Part shown: in pieces, positions 1 to 10,894 of the stretch
Position numbering within the stretch: the stretch's first letter is position 1
Layout: every line of letters begins with the position of its first letter
Assembly (NCBI RefSeq): GCF_004337985.1
Contig: NW_021940922.1
Coordinates: forward strand, 1,337,546-1,401,545
Source: Pyricularia pennisetigena
Lineage: Eukaryota; Ascomycota; Sordariomycetes; Magnaporthales; Pyriculariaceae
DNA length: 64,000 nucleotides
Direction: 5' to 3'
Notes under the pieces: generated by a model
The model's input: the letters and a program-made list of their open reading frames with translations, nothing else
Told to the model about the DNA's origin: nothing
The model's database searches: none
Made by a program: the position numbers and the translations under genes

Positions 1-10
1 CCGGGATATT

Positions 11-1844
11 ATGATTTCCATGGGCCTACTTAACTATGCTCATCTCGGGTTCGAAAGCGCCGGCGTCGTGCTCAAAACCGGAAGCAAAGTAACCAACGTC
101 CGAGCTGCCGACCGTGTTCGAGCGCACGTCTTTGGTTCTCACGCCAACATTACCCGTACAATGGACGCTTGGTGCTCGCTGATTCCCGATACGATGTCTT
201 TTGAAGAAGGAGCATCGCTGCCCGTCATTTTTACAACGGCTTACCACGCCTTGGTAAACCTCGCGAAACTCCGCCCGAAACAATCTGTTTTAATCCACGC
301 CGCGGCTGAAGGCGTGGGCCAAGCCGATATTCAAATTGCCAAATATTTAAACGTTGGAATATTCGCCACTGTCGGGTCACAATATAAAAAACAACTCATC
401 ATGGACACTTACGGTATCCCAGAAAATCACATCTTTAGTTCTCGCAATGCGAGCTTCCTTATGGGCGTGTAACGTGTTTCAAACGGCCGCGGTGTTGATT
501 GCCTGCTCAATTCACNNNNTTATCTCGGCGCCCATCCACCAGCTGACCCGAGAAGCAGTACTGCCTGGCGCCTCTCGGGACATTTATCGAGATAGGTAAC
601 CGTGATATCAACGAGAACGCGAGACTAGATATGGCGCCTTTTGCTGGCGGGACTAGTTTCATCGCCTATCCACCGCTCGACATGCTCCTTGAGAACGTGG
701 AAATTATAAGCGAGGTTTGGCGGAGGACCTCGGAGCTTATTCGTGACGGGGTATTGCGCAGCCCATACCCCTTAACCGTAATGCCCATACGCCAGATGGA
801 AGATGCTTTCCGCCTTATGCAGAGCGGTAAACACGCCGGCAAAATCGTTTTATCTCTTCAAGATGGTGACGATGATATTGCAAAGGTGCCAGTGCTGCGA
901 AATCCAAAAACGGCAACGGGGCTTGATCCCTGCAGCACATATCTGCTGGTCGGGGGCTTGGGTGGCTTGGGCCGATCGTTGGCCCTGACGCTGGTCGAAT
1001 CCGGCGCACGCAACATAGCTTTTGTGTCACGCTCTGGGCTAGAGAAGCCTGCGGCAAAGGCCGTCGTCGATATGCTCCAAGCGCAGCCTGGCGGTACGTG
1101 GGCCCTGAGTGGGTATTTCGGCTCGGACAAGCCGCTGGACTTTTTTATCATATTCTCTTCCATCTCGGGCGTGCTGGGCAACCGCGGCCAGGCCAATTAC
1201 GCGGCCGGCAACGTTTGCCAAAATGCCTTAGCGCACCACCGCCGGTCGCTGGGCTTAAGCGCCTGCTCGCTAAACCTGGGCATTATACTCGACGTCGGCG
1301 TCTTGACCGAGACGGCACCGTCGGCGACCTGGCCAAGTGGGAGAGCCTCGGCGGAATTAGGGAGTCGACTTTCCACGCCCTCATTAAGACCATCGTCGAC
1401 GGGAGCCGATCTCTCGCCGGTGGCTTGCACGCGCGAGTCACGGTCGGGCTAGCCACCAGGGGCGCGTTCCCCACTGCCGGCATCCCGGTGCCGGACTGGC
1501 TAACCGACGAGGCGCGGTTCGGTCACCTGGCGGCTTTGAGTTTGGACGACGTCACGGCGGCCAAAAGCCAGGACGCGGCGACGGCCGGGGCCAAGTCGGC
1601 CTCCGCCTCGCTGCCGGCACGACTGGCAGCCGCCAAAACGGCCCAGGAGGCACTGGCCGCCGTGGTCGACAGCTCGCGGCCCATGTACAGGTATGGTGTC
1701 GACTCGCTCATCGCGATCGAGTTTAGAAACTGGATCCAGCGGGATGTTAAGGCCGACATTGCCCTTTTCGACTTCTTGGAGGCCACGCCCACGATCAAGT
1801 TTGCTGAAAAGGTTTTTTCGAGGACCAAGCTACTTAGGGTTTGA
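11..1844 (+). pseudogene. Reducing polyketide synthase, 3' half (ER-KR-ACP), broken
   Basis: Relic of the C-terminal half of a fungal type I reducing polyketide synthase, which would build and reduce a polyketide chain. The first frame (11-472) reads an enoyl-reductase domain: medium-chain dehydrogenase fold, HAAAEGVGQADIQIA nucleotide-binding segment, FATVGS and YGIPENHIFSSR. A different frame resumes near 583 (FIEIGNRDI) and runs through the ER end into a ketoreductase with GGLGGLGRSLA. About 75 residues of KR core seem deleted, because the N-terminal strand joins directly to GTW, FSSISG and QANYAAGN. Another frameshift near 1306-1318 leads to the ACP (GVDSL, phosphopantetheine serine). Upstream KS, AT and DH domains lie outside the window. 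At least two frameshifts, an internal deletion and a 4-N gap make it a pseudogene. GC content is high compared with the following DNA. Confidence 0.85.
516..519. other. Assembly gap (NNNN)
   Basis: Four N characters inside the ER-domain relic. The true gap size is unknown, so the frame change across 472-583 may partly reflect assembly rather than mutation. Confidence 0.98.
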
Positions 1845-2087
1845 ATTTGTTTGGGATTAAGCTTGCGCTGCGTACAATTATGTTTATTGAAGATAATTAA
1901 CTCATGAACTTTACTTATTGCCGTAATTATATTATTACTCCTATTGAAACTTATTTTTATCGTTTCCCAAATCGCTCGCAAGGGTCTATCCCATTTAGCT
2001 CTTGTTTATGTATCTTTTTGTTTTGCAAATCTTTGGGTCATATATCCTTTATAATCTCCTTTTATGCTTAATTTCTACTGCTCGTCT
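1845..2087. other. AT-rich spacer
   Basis: Abrupt drop in GC immediately after the ACP relic. No coding or structured feature is seen. Confidence 0.5.
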
Positions 2088-2195
2088 CTGGTTTCAGGGC
2101 TTACCTTTGAAGCCCAGAGCCCCACTATTTGAGCTGTGGCTCAATTCATGCCTTCGTATATACCGGTGGGTCCATCGAAAAAACGCTCTACTATG
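2088..2195 (+). repeat. Degenerate A-type terminus of the GTCTCAG element family
   Basis: Diverged match to the A-end found at 13650 and 62165: TTTCAGGGCTTACC, GAAGCCCAGAGC, GTGGCTCAATT, GTGGGTCCATC and ACGCTCT appear in the same order. The terminal TA/GTCTCAG is mutated and the interior is missing. Confidence 0.6.
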
Positions 2196-2201
2196 ATATA
2201 A

Positions 2202-2375
2202 GGGAGACAAAGCAAAGTCTCCCCCACCAATCAATTAAGCTATCAATTCCAAATTTAGTGTATTTAGTGCGTTCAACCCATGTAATTACAAGCTTTATAG
2301 CACTAGTCAGTACCACGCCGCACCTAGGTCAACGCCTAAACCCACCGTCAACACCCATATTGTTAACACTTTCCG
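2202..2375 (+). repeat. Hairpin-ended dispersed repeat, copy 1
   Basis: Begins with a perfect stem-loop: GGGAGAC, an 8-base loop, then GTCTCCC, followed by CCACCAAT. About 170 bp of similarity continues to ACGCCGCACCTAGGT and CCATATTGTTAAC. The same sequence occurs inverted at 13445-13611. It is directly abutted by the GTCTCAG-family remnant. Confidence 0.65.
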
Positions 2376-2900
2376 AATTATTCCACAGTTGGAACGGCAG
2401 TTTGTTCCTATTTGCCACCATACCGCCGACGAGGCCGACGGCTGTGGCATATACCATTTTAGCTGCTGGGCGGAGTGGACGAAGGCATTGGTGGTTGGGG
2501 CAATGAGCGGGCATTTGCGCGGCCGGGTATTTTGTGGTAAACCAATGATCAGTCGGCAAAATCATGGTATATTTGAACGCCGGGGTTAACAGCCTGCATT
2601 GCACGATTCCTGCGGCGTAAACTGCACCTGGCGCCTCAAGGGGTCCGTTTCATTTTGCCGGTTTGGCTTTTTAGCTACCAGACGGATAGGCAGGGGGATG
2701 AACGTCGCCGTTGCTGTGCTGGTATACCCGTTATTGCAACGTGCATTTCGTTGCTGGTTTTCTCCGCGGTCGTGAAGTAGCTTAGTGGTAACGCCGGGCG
2801 GTCGACCAGCCGAAAAAAAGATATATTCAAAAAGATGGGTTACAGGGGCAACCGAAATTTTGGCAATTTGGGGGCCTAACCTTTGAGGCTGCACGATTTA
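2376..2900. other. Non-coding stretch, moderate GC
   Basis: Only short overlapping reading frames on both strands and no recognisable protein. It separates the hairpin repeat from MITE-2 copy 1. Confidence 0.4.
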
Positions 2901-3316
2901 TTACGGTGGTAGGGGTAAAATTACCACCCCTAAACAGTGGTGGTGATTTTGCAGGTGTATAGAACCCCAGCCCGGCGCTGTATAAAAGCACGAAAGCGTG
3001 TTCGTTGGGGTTCGGTAAAATGTTTGGTCCCAATGGCGATTAACGTAAAATTTCAAGAGAGATTTTATTAACTATTTTAGCGGGGCTGAATAACGCGTTA
3101 GGGCTGTACTACCCAATAATAACACACACCAAAAAGTCCATCGGGACTCTGACTTTAGCTGTTAAAATCTTTAAATCAATAAATATATATTAAAAAAGTA
3201 CGGTATAACTGTGGGTTAGAAGTTTTGAAATCACACCAAAATTAGTTAGCGTTGTAAAAATTCTATCGATAAATGTATGGTAACAAGGGGTGGTTCTTCT
3301 TTACCAGTGACCATAA
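2901..3316 (+). repeat. MITE-2 copy 1 (TA-flanked, ~416 bp)
   Basis: Starts after TA with GGTGGTAGGGGTAAAA and ends GGGGTGGTTC...ACCA before TA, i.e. imperfect terminal inverted repeats. It aligns end to end with 12384-12787, including CAGTGGTGG, TATAAAAG, GTTGGGGTTCGGTAAA and CTGAA(T/C)AACGCGTTA. No ORF: non-autonomous. This copy is more AT-mutated than the inverted fragment at 3452. Confidence 0.7.
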
Positions 3317-3451
3317 TATACCCGGGCGGAAATCTTTTAAGCAAACGTGGAAAGATTGCCCGAAAACGCTTATTTTCCGATTATAAATGATTATATTATT
3401 ATTTCGTTTTAATTATAAGCATAACCAAATATATTATGGTTTTATTATTTA

Positions 3452-3677
3452 GTATGGTGGCAGGCAAAATAAACCACCCCTTGTCACCGTACACTTGTCG
3501 ATGCAACTTTCACGACGCTAACTAACTTTGGTGTAGTCTAGAAGCTTTTGACCAACAGGTACTTCGTGCTTCTCTTTGCAGATATCGTTGTTTTCTAAAT
3601 ACGTATTTATCAATTCAACGATTTTAATACCTAAAATCATGGCCGCGATCAATTTTTTGGTGTTTTTTAGTCATTAG
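3452..3677 (-). repeat. MITE-2 fragment, inverted
   Basis: Reverse-complement match to the terminal ~225 bp of MITE-2 (TATGGTGGCAGG, ACCACCCCTT, CACGACG). With copy 1 it forms an imperfect inverted repeat around a ~135-bp AT spacer (3317-3451). It is cut off exactly where the GTCTCAG element begins at 3680, so that element probably landed in it. Confidence 0.65.
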
Positions 3678-4971
3678 TAGTCTCATGGCTTATCCCTGAA
3701 GCCCAGAACTCCACAATTGATCCACTTCGCTCCACTTCGTGGCTCAATTGCGGCTTTGCAATGTACCTGTGGGTCCATCCAAAGGTCGTTCTGGTTCAGG
3801 TCTGAGGACAACTTGTCGATTTTCGCCGTTCATGGCGGTATTTTTGGCATTTTTGCGACCGACACTCCTTATAAACGAATAAATAAAAATCGCAAAAATA
3901 AGCGGTTTGCACGTGGAAGATAGTATTTAGTACCGCTATTAGCAGCGACTTAATTTTTGCTTTTATTTATTATAACGGCCGAAATTAATACCACCTGCCC
4001 TTAATCCGTTCATGGCGGTACTGTTTTTTTCGTGAATTTGTAAATTTTCGATTTTCTTTTATATTGTGTTTGTTGTTCGACCAAATTTTATAATTTTTGC
4101 ACGTGGCGGGTCGTACTCCTATATATACCGTTGAATTGAATTTTGGTGTAGATTCCATATTATATAAGCAGTTAAATAAGCAGATAGGGAAGGAATATAT
4201 ATATTTGTAAATGATTTACAATCGAAACGCCTTTATATTTTGACCAATTTTGACGATAATAAAACCAAGATCTCAGGGCCTGGACTATATATATGAACAA
4301 ACGCCCACGCACAATCCATATTTAAATATTGGTTTGAAAGGTTTTCTTATATAAAAAATGCTAAATGTGTATTATTTATTTATTTTCTGCTTTAATTTAT
4401 TCATTTAATGTTATTTTTGCTTTGCAACCAAATTTCATAGTTTCTGCACGTGGGTGGTGGTATACGTATATAAAATATAATATTACAATTTAGTATATAC
4501 ATTTAATTATAGAAGCCGTTAAACAAGCGGATAGGTAAGGTATGTATAATTTAATCCATAATTTACAATCGAAACGCTTTTCTATTTTCAGCAAATTTGA
4601 CAAAAATAGACCCAAAATTCCAGGGACTGGACTACGTATACAAATAAACGTCCACGTGTAATCGGATTTATAATACCCGCTTTTATTATTTTTTATACCA
4701 AACAATGCTAAATTTGTGTTATTTTTCTATTTCTTGCTTTATTTAATTCAATAAAACTTAGAAAAATAAAGGTAAAGAACATTTATATAAACATTGATAA
4801 AAACTTGGATACGTTAAATTTTCTTTTGATTTTTATCAATATCTGCGTACATTATATAGGTTTTTGTTAAATTATTAATTAACATAAAAATCATAATAAA
4901 TTTTTGTTTCAAACGATAATGGCATGCACTTTGTAGTGTCAAATGCGTTGTACCATGAATATTATAATATA

Positions 4972-6812
4972 ACGTGGGTGTACAGTGGGCGGCGCACTTT
5001 TCCACCGCAACATCCTTTCTCACTTGAACATGTGTTTCCTTGATAACAGAAAATGTCAACTCCTACAAAAGAATCACAGATATTGTTAGCTATCGAAGCT
5101 ATTTAATCAAACCATAAACTTAGCCGCAGAGCCGCTGCTAAGCTTTATAATATACCGGAATCTACTTTCCACGCTAGAATGAACGGTCACACCTCTTCGC
5201 CGATTCTCAGCCCAAATCGCGAAAATTAACGAAAAACGAAGAGAATGTTAATGTTCAACATATATTGGATCTGGATTCGCGAGGGTTTCTTCCTCAGATC
5301 GCTGATGTGGCCGCAATGGCCGACCATATCCTCGTTGCGCGGGACGCGCGACCCGTCGGGATTCGCTGGGCAAATCGCTTCGTTAAACGACGTACAGACT
5401 TAACGACGCGTTTTTTTCGCGCATTCGACTTCAAAAGGGCCCTTTGCGAAAATCCTGACGCGTTAAACGCGTGGTTTCGATTGGTGGTTAATGTAAAGGC
5501 CAAATACGGTATCCAGGATTGCGACATTTACATCTTTAACAAAACCAGTTTTATATTGGGCCAGATTTGCGGTTACACGGTTGTTACCGGGTCGGAAAAA
5601 CGCGGAAAAAGGAATAAAATACAACCTGGTAATCGAAAATGGGCTACTGCAATCTGTTATATCAGTGGCGACGGCTACGATATACCTCCATTTCTTATCG
5701 TTAAAAGCGTCCACTATTTTGCGAACTGGTATACAAAGGGCGGTTTTCCGGCATCCTAGCGTATAAAAACTACCCCTAATGGATGGATAAATAACGAAAC
5801 AGGTCTGGAATACATTTAATATTTCGACAATTATACAAAATCGCGGACAAAAGGCGCATATCGGATGCTAATATTCGACGGGCATACCAGCCACCAATCG
5901 CCCAAATTCGAAAGCTATTGCAAAAATATAATATTCTTCCGGTTTGTTTATCTGCTTATTTATCCGATTTAACTCAGCCACTCGACGTCGGAATATTTAG
6001 CGTCCTTAACGGGCGTACGGCCAAAAAATCAACGGTTTTATCCGGGCCCACATTACCAGCATTAGCAAAATCGAATTCTTTTCAGCCTTTGCAGCGGCCT
6101 ATAAAAAAGCAATAACGAAGGAAAACATGGTCGGGGGTTTCCGAGGGGCTGGAAGTATCCTTTATAGACCGGAAACAATTATGTTTAAACTGGATATAAA
6201 ACTACGGACGCCGTCACCTAAAAAGCCTATTTTTCCTAATACCGACACCTGGGTTTCTCAAACGCCATATAACCCGACAGTAGCTGTTTACCAATCTACG
6301 TATGTAGAAACTCGAATTAATCGTTATTAAAGCAGTTCGCCAACGCCTATTTTTAATGCTATAAAGCAGTTAACCAAAGGTATGGAGCAAATCGCGCATT
6401 AAAATACCCTTATGCACGCAGAGCTACGCAGCTTTCGGAAGGCCAATAAAACACTAAACAAGCGGCGCAGGGCCAAAAAAATACGTGTCCGCGCAGGAGG
6501 TTTATTTACTATATAAGAGATTCAAAATTCGTTGCAATTAGAGGATACCGACGGTCCCATATACGAGGAAAAAGGTGAAAATGGGGAAGGGAGTAGTATG
6601 CAGCCGTCGACCAAACGGCGCTGTAGCAATTGCGGTAAACCCGGATATAATGCACGCACCTGTTAGGAAGATGCAAAAATGTCTAATGTATATAGTTCCG
6701 ATTGTATTCAGGTAAATCAAGCAATGCTGGCGTTATACTTGAACTTGGAAACTATGTTAAGGTGGAAAAGTGCGCCGCCCTCTGTCCTGCGCTGCTCACT
6801 GTACACCCACGT
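4972..6812 (+). mobile_element. Fot1/pogo-type DNA transposon relic
   Basis: Roughly 1.84 kb bounded by inverted repeats starting ACGTGGGTGTACAGTG (4972-5006 and 6761-6812). The left repeat lacks an internal ~17 bp present in the right one. Transposase remnants run plus-strand from an ATG near 5053 in shifting frames: an HTH segment (SRRAAAKLYNIPESTFHAR), a DDE domain, LIFDGHTSH and LTQPLDVGIFSVL, then a C-terminal zinc knuckle. Several stops are present. The first catalytic Asp reads Asn (YIFNKTSF) and the knuckle His reads Tyr (CSNCGKPGYNARTC), both C/G-to-T/A transitions. It sits inside GTCTCAG element copy a. Confidence 0.8.
5053..6670 (+). pseudogene. Fot1-like transposase, broken
   Basis: Relic of a DDE transposase with an N-terminal CENP-B/psq-type helix-turn-helix. 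The longest clean segment is 5265-5759, covering the tail of the DNA-binding part (GIRWANRFVKRR) and the start of the DDE core. Later segments carry the second Asp (FDGHTSH, near 5877) and the third region (QPLDVGIF, near 5975). Stop codons and frame changes occur near 5101, 5229, 5760 and 6115. The catalytic Asp-to-Asn change alone would predict inactivity. Closest recognisable type is the Fot1/Pot3/Tan1 group; exact family unknown. Confidence 0.75.
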
Positions 6813-7131
6813 GAACTTTAATTCAATTTTATATACCATTATTCAAAATAATAAATAAATATAATTCAAAATTGTAAGTTTTACTAAATATTCAAATATC
6901 TTTGCAAATATACAGTTACAAAAGCGCGGTTTTTAATACAAAGATTACCAAGTTCCAATTGATCCAACGCAGGTTATTTTATATTTTTATGATTTTTATC
7001 TAATTTTGTATTCGAATATTTAATTGCATACTATGGTTACACTATTTTTTTTGCTATTATAATGCGAGTACAGTGTATATACCCGCTATAAACGGCGAAA
7101 TGCGACAAATTGTCGTTGGTGGTACCGCCTA

Positions 7132-8459
7132 GTCTCAGTGCTCAGACTAAACCCCTGCGGGGACCGAGCGCTCCATGTGCCTTTCGGCCTCATGGCTTTT
7201 CGACCAATTACAACGGCCGAAAAGATCGCGCTCGTTCTAGTGTGAGGACAACTTGTCGCATTCCGCCGATTATGGCGGGTATTCGCACGGTATACGTAAA
7301 AATAACAGTATAACCACTGTGCAGAATTTGAGATTCGATTAAAGAAATAAATAAAAATCGTAAAAATACAGGGTAACCTGCGTTGCACAGCTTGGACTTT
7401 TGTTGTTTTGTTTGCGAGGACAGCCTTATTATGGCTCTTTTGTTTCAAAAGATATTTGAATTTTAAATATATTACTGAATATTTAGTTTATTCTATTATA
7501 TTCGAGTTACTTTTATGAATAATGGTATATAATCTGAAAATGGTACTTCGTCATAAAATATAGATATTTGCTAGTCTGACGGAGCGAAGTGCATGCAATT
7601 GTCGTTCATAAAAAATATTTTATTAATATGTTTGTTTTAATATATAATTTACTAATGAACTTAGTAATTCGCCCAGTAACTTATAAGAATAGAAACACCT
7701 TGAATAGTTATCATCTTATTATCAAACCATATATAAATACAATATACCTTTTTTGTAGGAGTTTTATTCACTTGAGTAAGACATCAAATTAAAGAATAAT
7801 ACAAATTTACCATTTTTTTGCATAAAAAGTAATTAAACCAGATATCATAGATCGGAACTCACGTGGACGTCTCTTTATATACATAATCCAGTCCCTGAGA
7901 CTTTGGTCATATTTTCGGCAAAATTGGTAAAAATATAAACCCGTTTCTATCGTAAATCTTATGGTACAATACCTATATCTTACCTATCCGCTTCTTTAAC
8001 GGCCTATTTAATACGGTATATACACCAAAATCCCGTATATTGTTAAATATACGTATACCACCCCCAACGTGCAGAAATTTTGAAATTGGATCAAAAAGCA
8101 AAAATAATATAAAAAGAAAACAGAAATCGAGAAACTATTACCGCCATGAGCGGATTAGGGGCAGGTGGTATCCAATTCGGCCGTTATAGTAAATAAGAAT
8201 ATAAACTAAACCGCTCTTAATAGTCCTACTAAATACTATCTTTGACGTACAAACTATATATTTCTAAAATTTTTATTTTCTTTTTTATAACGGAGTCTTA
8301 GTCGCCGAATCGACGAAAATACCGCCATGAGCGGCGAAATTCGACAAGTTATCCTCAGACCTGAACCAGAGCGTTCTTTGCTTTGACCCACAGTTACATT
8401 GCAAAGCCACATTTGGCCACAATTGTGGAGCTCTAGGCTTCAGGGATAAGCCCTGAGAT
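7132..8459 (-). mobile_element. GTCTCAG element copy b, nested, reverse orientation
   Basis: B-end at 7132 (GTCTCAGTGCTCAGAC after TA) and inverted A-end finishing at 8459 (CCCTGAGAT before TA), 1328 bp, inside copy a. Interior matches copy a in reverse (TACCTATCCGC, CAGTCCCTGAGA near 7880-8000). A 23-bp extra B-type tip (8462-8484) follows it, so the insertion history at this junction was more complex than one event. No protein-coding content. Confidence 0.65.
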
Positions 8460-8613
8460 TAGGGTCTAGTCTAAGCACTGAGACTAACAAGTTGTCCTCA
8501 GACTAGAACAAGCGCGATCCTTTCGGCCAATGTCATTGGTCGAAAAGCCATGTGGCTGAAAGGTAAATGGAGCGTTCGGTCCCCGCAGTGGTCTAGTCTG
8601 AGCACTGAGACTA

Positions 8614-9082
8614 GCAGCGACCGACCTTGGAGTGCGAATTTGGTTCTGGCGATGACAAAGCCCGCAATCCTGGGACAAGATATTTGAAAACAGCAGGCAG
8701 AAATAAACCCAAATTTATTGTTAGAACAATAATGATAACTATCCCATTTGGCGGGATATTCCCACATAATTTAACACGCGCAGCCTCCAACATATATGAT
8801 TTGTATAGCATTCTTCTCAACGCGCACGAACCCCTTTCCTCCGTTCCAAAACAAATCGCAAATAGGTTTTCTTTGTCTCCGTACCAAATAAACAGGAATA
8901 GTTTAATATAGCGACTCATTCCATTTATTTATTTTAACCTGAGTCCCCACGCGTAAATGAGGTTTATGAATAATAAAATTGAAAGGCGCTGTATTAACAC
9001 ATCCGATTCCGATCAGAAGGCATACACCACTAAAAACCGCGTCGCGTTTTTACATTATAACACAGTTTTAATGGGAACCTCA
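8614..9082. other. Spacer between element a and the peptidase gene
   Basis: Moderate GC up to about 8940, then AT-rich. Short overlapping frames only and no recognised gene. The 3' flank of the minus-strand M35 gene lies at its right end. Confidence 0.35.
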
Positions 9083-10197
9083 CTAGCCATAATGCCATGA
9101 ATCACCCCCCTTAAAAGGTGGGTAGGTAATGTAAGGAGATGGATCACCGCCGCCATCGCCATCCCTGTTGCCGTAGCCAGTGCCGCCGTCGCCACCGCCC
9201 CTAAAAGGTGGGTAGGTAATATGAGGATATGGATCACCGCCGCCATCGCTGCCATCGCCGCCGCCATCGCTGCCATCACCGCCGCCATCGCTGCCATCGC
9301 CGCCGCCACTGTGGCTGTGGTTGTGGTTGTCACTGCTTTCGCTGGCGCCATAAGCATGATAGGCGAAAAAGGCGAAGTTATCAGCGTTCGAAAGGCATTT
9401 CTCTTTACAGAGGCTATATTTGTAAAAATAAATTATTATTTTCATACTTTACAAGGCAAGACACGTAAGAGTATTTACCCTTTTGACTTATCGTCCCCAT
9501 AGGCGTGATCGTTAGTCTCTCTAACTGTTATATTTTAACTTGAAGTTAGTTATTTCGGACACCTGAGCCGGTTAATTAAATTTCAATTCGTTTCCTGTTC
9601 GTGGGGTTGACCTACTGGAATCTAAATGTGACAACTCGTGTATGAGAGTTTTGGCTGCTCCATCGACATTATTTTCAAAAAAAGGAGTGCATAGATAAAC
9701 TTTATCCTTTCCAGGATGTATGTAAGCATGGCAACGAGGGGTACAAGAGCCTTCACTGTTTTTACATTTAAAAGGTATGTTTTGTCGTTTAATATCGCAT
9801 GCATTCTCGATTTGGACGTAAGCCCTTCGAATGGAATTAACGTGTTTTAAGCTGTCGGTTTTGAAATATCTTCTCCGTAATTCTTTGTTGGATTCAATGG
9901 CATAATAAGCCTGATCCGCAAACGCTTTACATCTAAAAGTTCCAGTTAATAATTGCAAAATTGATGTATGTGTTTGGATTTATTATCATACCTTGACATA
10001 GCTGCTTTGAGATGCGCAATTTGGACATCACTGCAAGACGCTCCAATAGAACCTCGCTTGGATAAATTACTTTTATCAGCTTCAACTACCTCCGCGGCTA
10101 TATTAGCGTTTGCGTAGACTGCTTTATCTTGTAGCAAGGGTTTGACAAAACCAGCAAATGCGGCGCCAAATAATTTCAAAATAATCAAATAACGCAT
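9083..10197 (-). CDS. Secreted M35-type (deuterolysin/aspzincin) metallopeptidase with Gly/Asp tail
   Basis: Predicted four-exon gene: 10197-9992, 9932-9616, 9524-9479, 9413-9083 (900 nt, 299 residues). Introns of 59, 91 and 65 bp start GTATGA, GTAGGT and GTAAAT, end in AG, and keep frame; intron 2 has ACTAAC before its CAG. The ATG product opens with a signal-peptide-like MRYLIILKLFGAAFAGF, a propeptide-like segment and a Lys-Arg (SKRGS). The M35 domain follows: GASCSD, several cysteines, the zinc-binding HELSH, then across intron 2 the third-ligand motif TNDHAYG, and NADNFAFFAYHAYG. The C-terminal ~85 residues are unusual: GGGDGSD repeats and two copies of a YITYPPF(K/R)GG block. All catalytic motifs are present, so it may be functional. 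It is the only intact host-type gene in a transposon desert. Function in M35 relatives: extracellular proteolysis. The splice model is mine and needs transcripts. Confidence 0.8.
9100..9310 (-). repeat. In-gene GGGDGSD microrepeat and duplicated YPPF block
   Basis: Coding tandem repeat: a ~21-bp unit on the plus strand containing GCCGCCGCCATCGCTGCCATC (encoding GGGDGSD) three to four times, plus an ~80-bp duplication around CCTAAAAGGTGGGTAGGTAAT. Its GC is far above the surroundings. Confidence 0.75.
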
Positions 10198-10894
10198 AGT
10201 TTAATTGGGGGCAAAAGTTTAATTGTGTAAAGGTTATAATGATTGTAATTTTGAGAAAAAAGCAACAGGTGATTTTGACAGAATTCCTCTTTTTTAACAG
10301 CAGATAACCACAACTTTTACAAAAGCAATGGGTTTAGTTATTTACGGCTTGTTTTATATTTCTAATTATAGTTTGCAATTTTGAAAAATGGCATGGGTAA
10401 AGGTTTAGTCCTTTATATAGTTTTGTAACAATACGGGCCCTGTAGAGTTTACCATTGAATGATAATAATTTTGGCGAAAGAAAAAAATATATGTACATAA
10501 AATTGCAAACGAGTAATTGAAATGATACAAGCGCAAGCATAAAATTATTATGTGAGCGAGCGGTTACTTTTATACGGCCTATAATGACTTCTGCGAATTT
10601 ATTTTTAATTAAAAATTAAAGCGATCCCCAAACGCTATCCGTTTGCAATTATAACGCCTGAAAACACAAATCTGAGTTATAAAGGCATAATAGATCTCGT
10701 TTTGTTAATAATTTGAACGAAGCGAAAATGCAATTATTTATATTCGGAAAATAAGCATTTTCGGGAAATCTTCCATTTTTGCTTAAAATATTTCCTTTAG
10801 TTTATGGAGTGTAATATTAGAAATCCGGACTGACTTTGCAATTTTTTGAATCTTCCAAGAGAATTATTACTACTGGAACAGTTTTTAACTAATT
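10198..10894. other. AT-rich 5' flank of the peptidase gene
   Basis: Promoter side of the minus-strand M35 gene, followed by AT-rich DNA. A 68-codon minus frame at 10334-10540 has no recognisable features and is probably chance. Confidence 0.4.

Larger units (their letters stand above)
3680..8611 (+). mobile_element. GTCTCAG element copy a, with two nested insertions
   Basis: Flanked by TA at 3678-3679 and 8612-8613. The left A-end reads GTCTCA...CCCTGAAGCCCAGA...GTGGGTCCATCC...TGAGGACAACTTGTCG...CCGTTCATGGCGG. The right B-end is the inverted TGAGGACAACTTGTCG...GCTCCAT...AGTCTGAGCACTGAGAC. The interior holds a ~344-bp direct duplication (GCGGATAGGTAAGGTA near 4527, similar near 4180). The element is interrupted by a Fot1-like copy (4972-6812) and by another family member in opposite orientation (7132-8459). 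No own coding capacity is visible. Confidence 0.7.

Noticed and set aside
9221..9502. Plus-strand Ala/Ile-rich and His/Arg-rich ORFs
   Set aside because: Shadow frames of the GGGDGSD-coding microrepeat of the minus-strand M35 gene.
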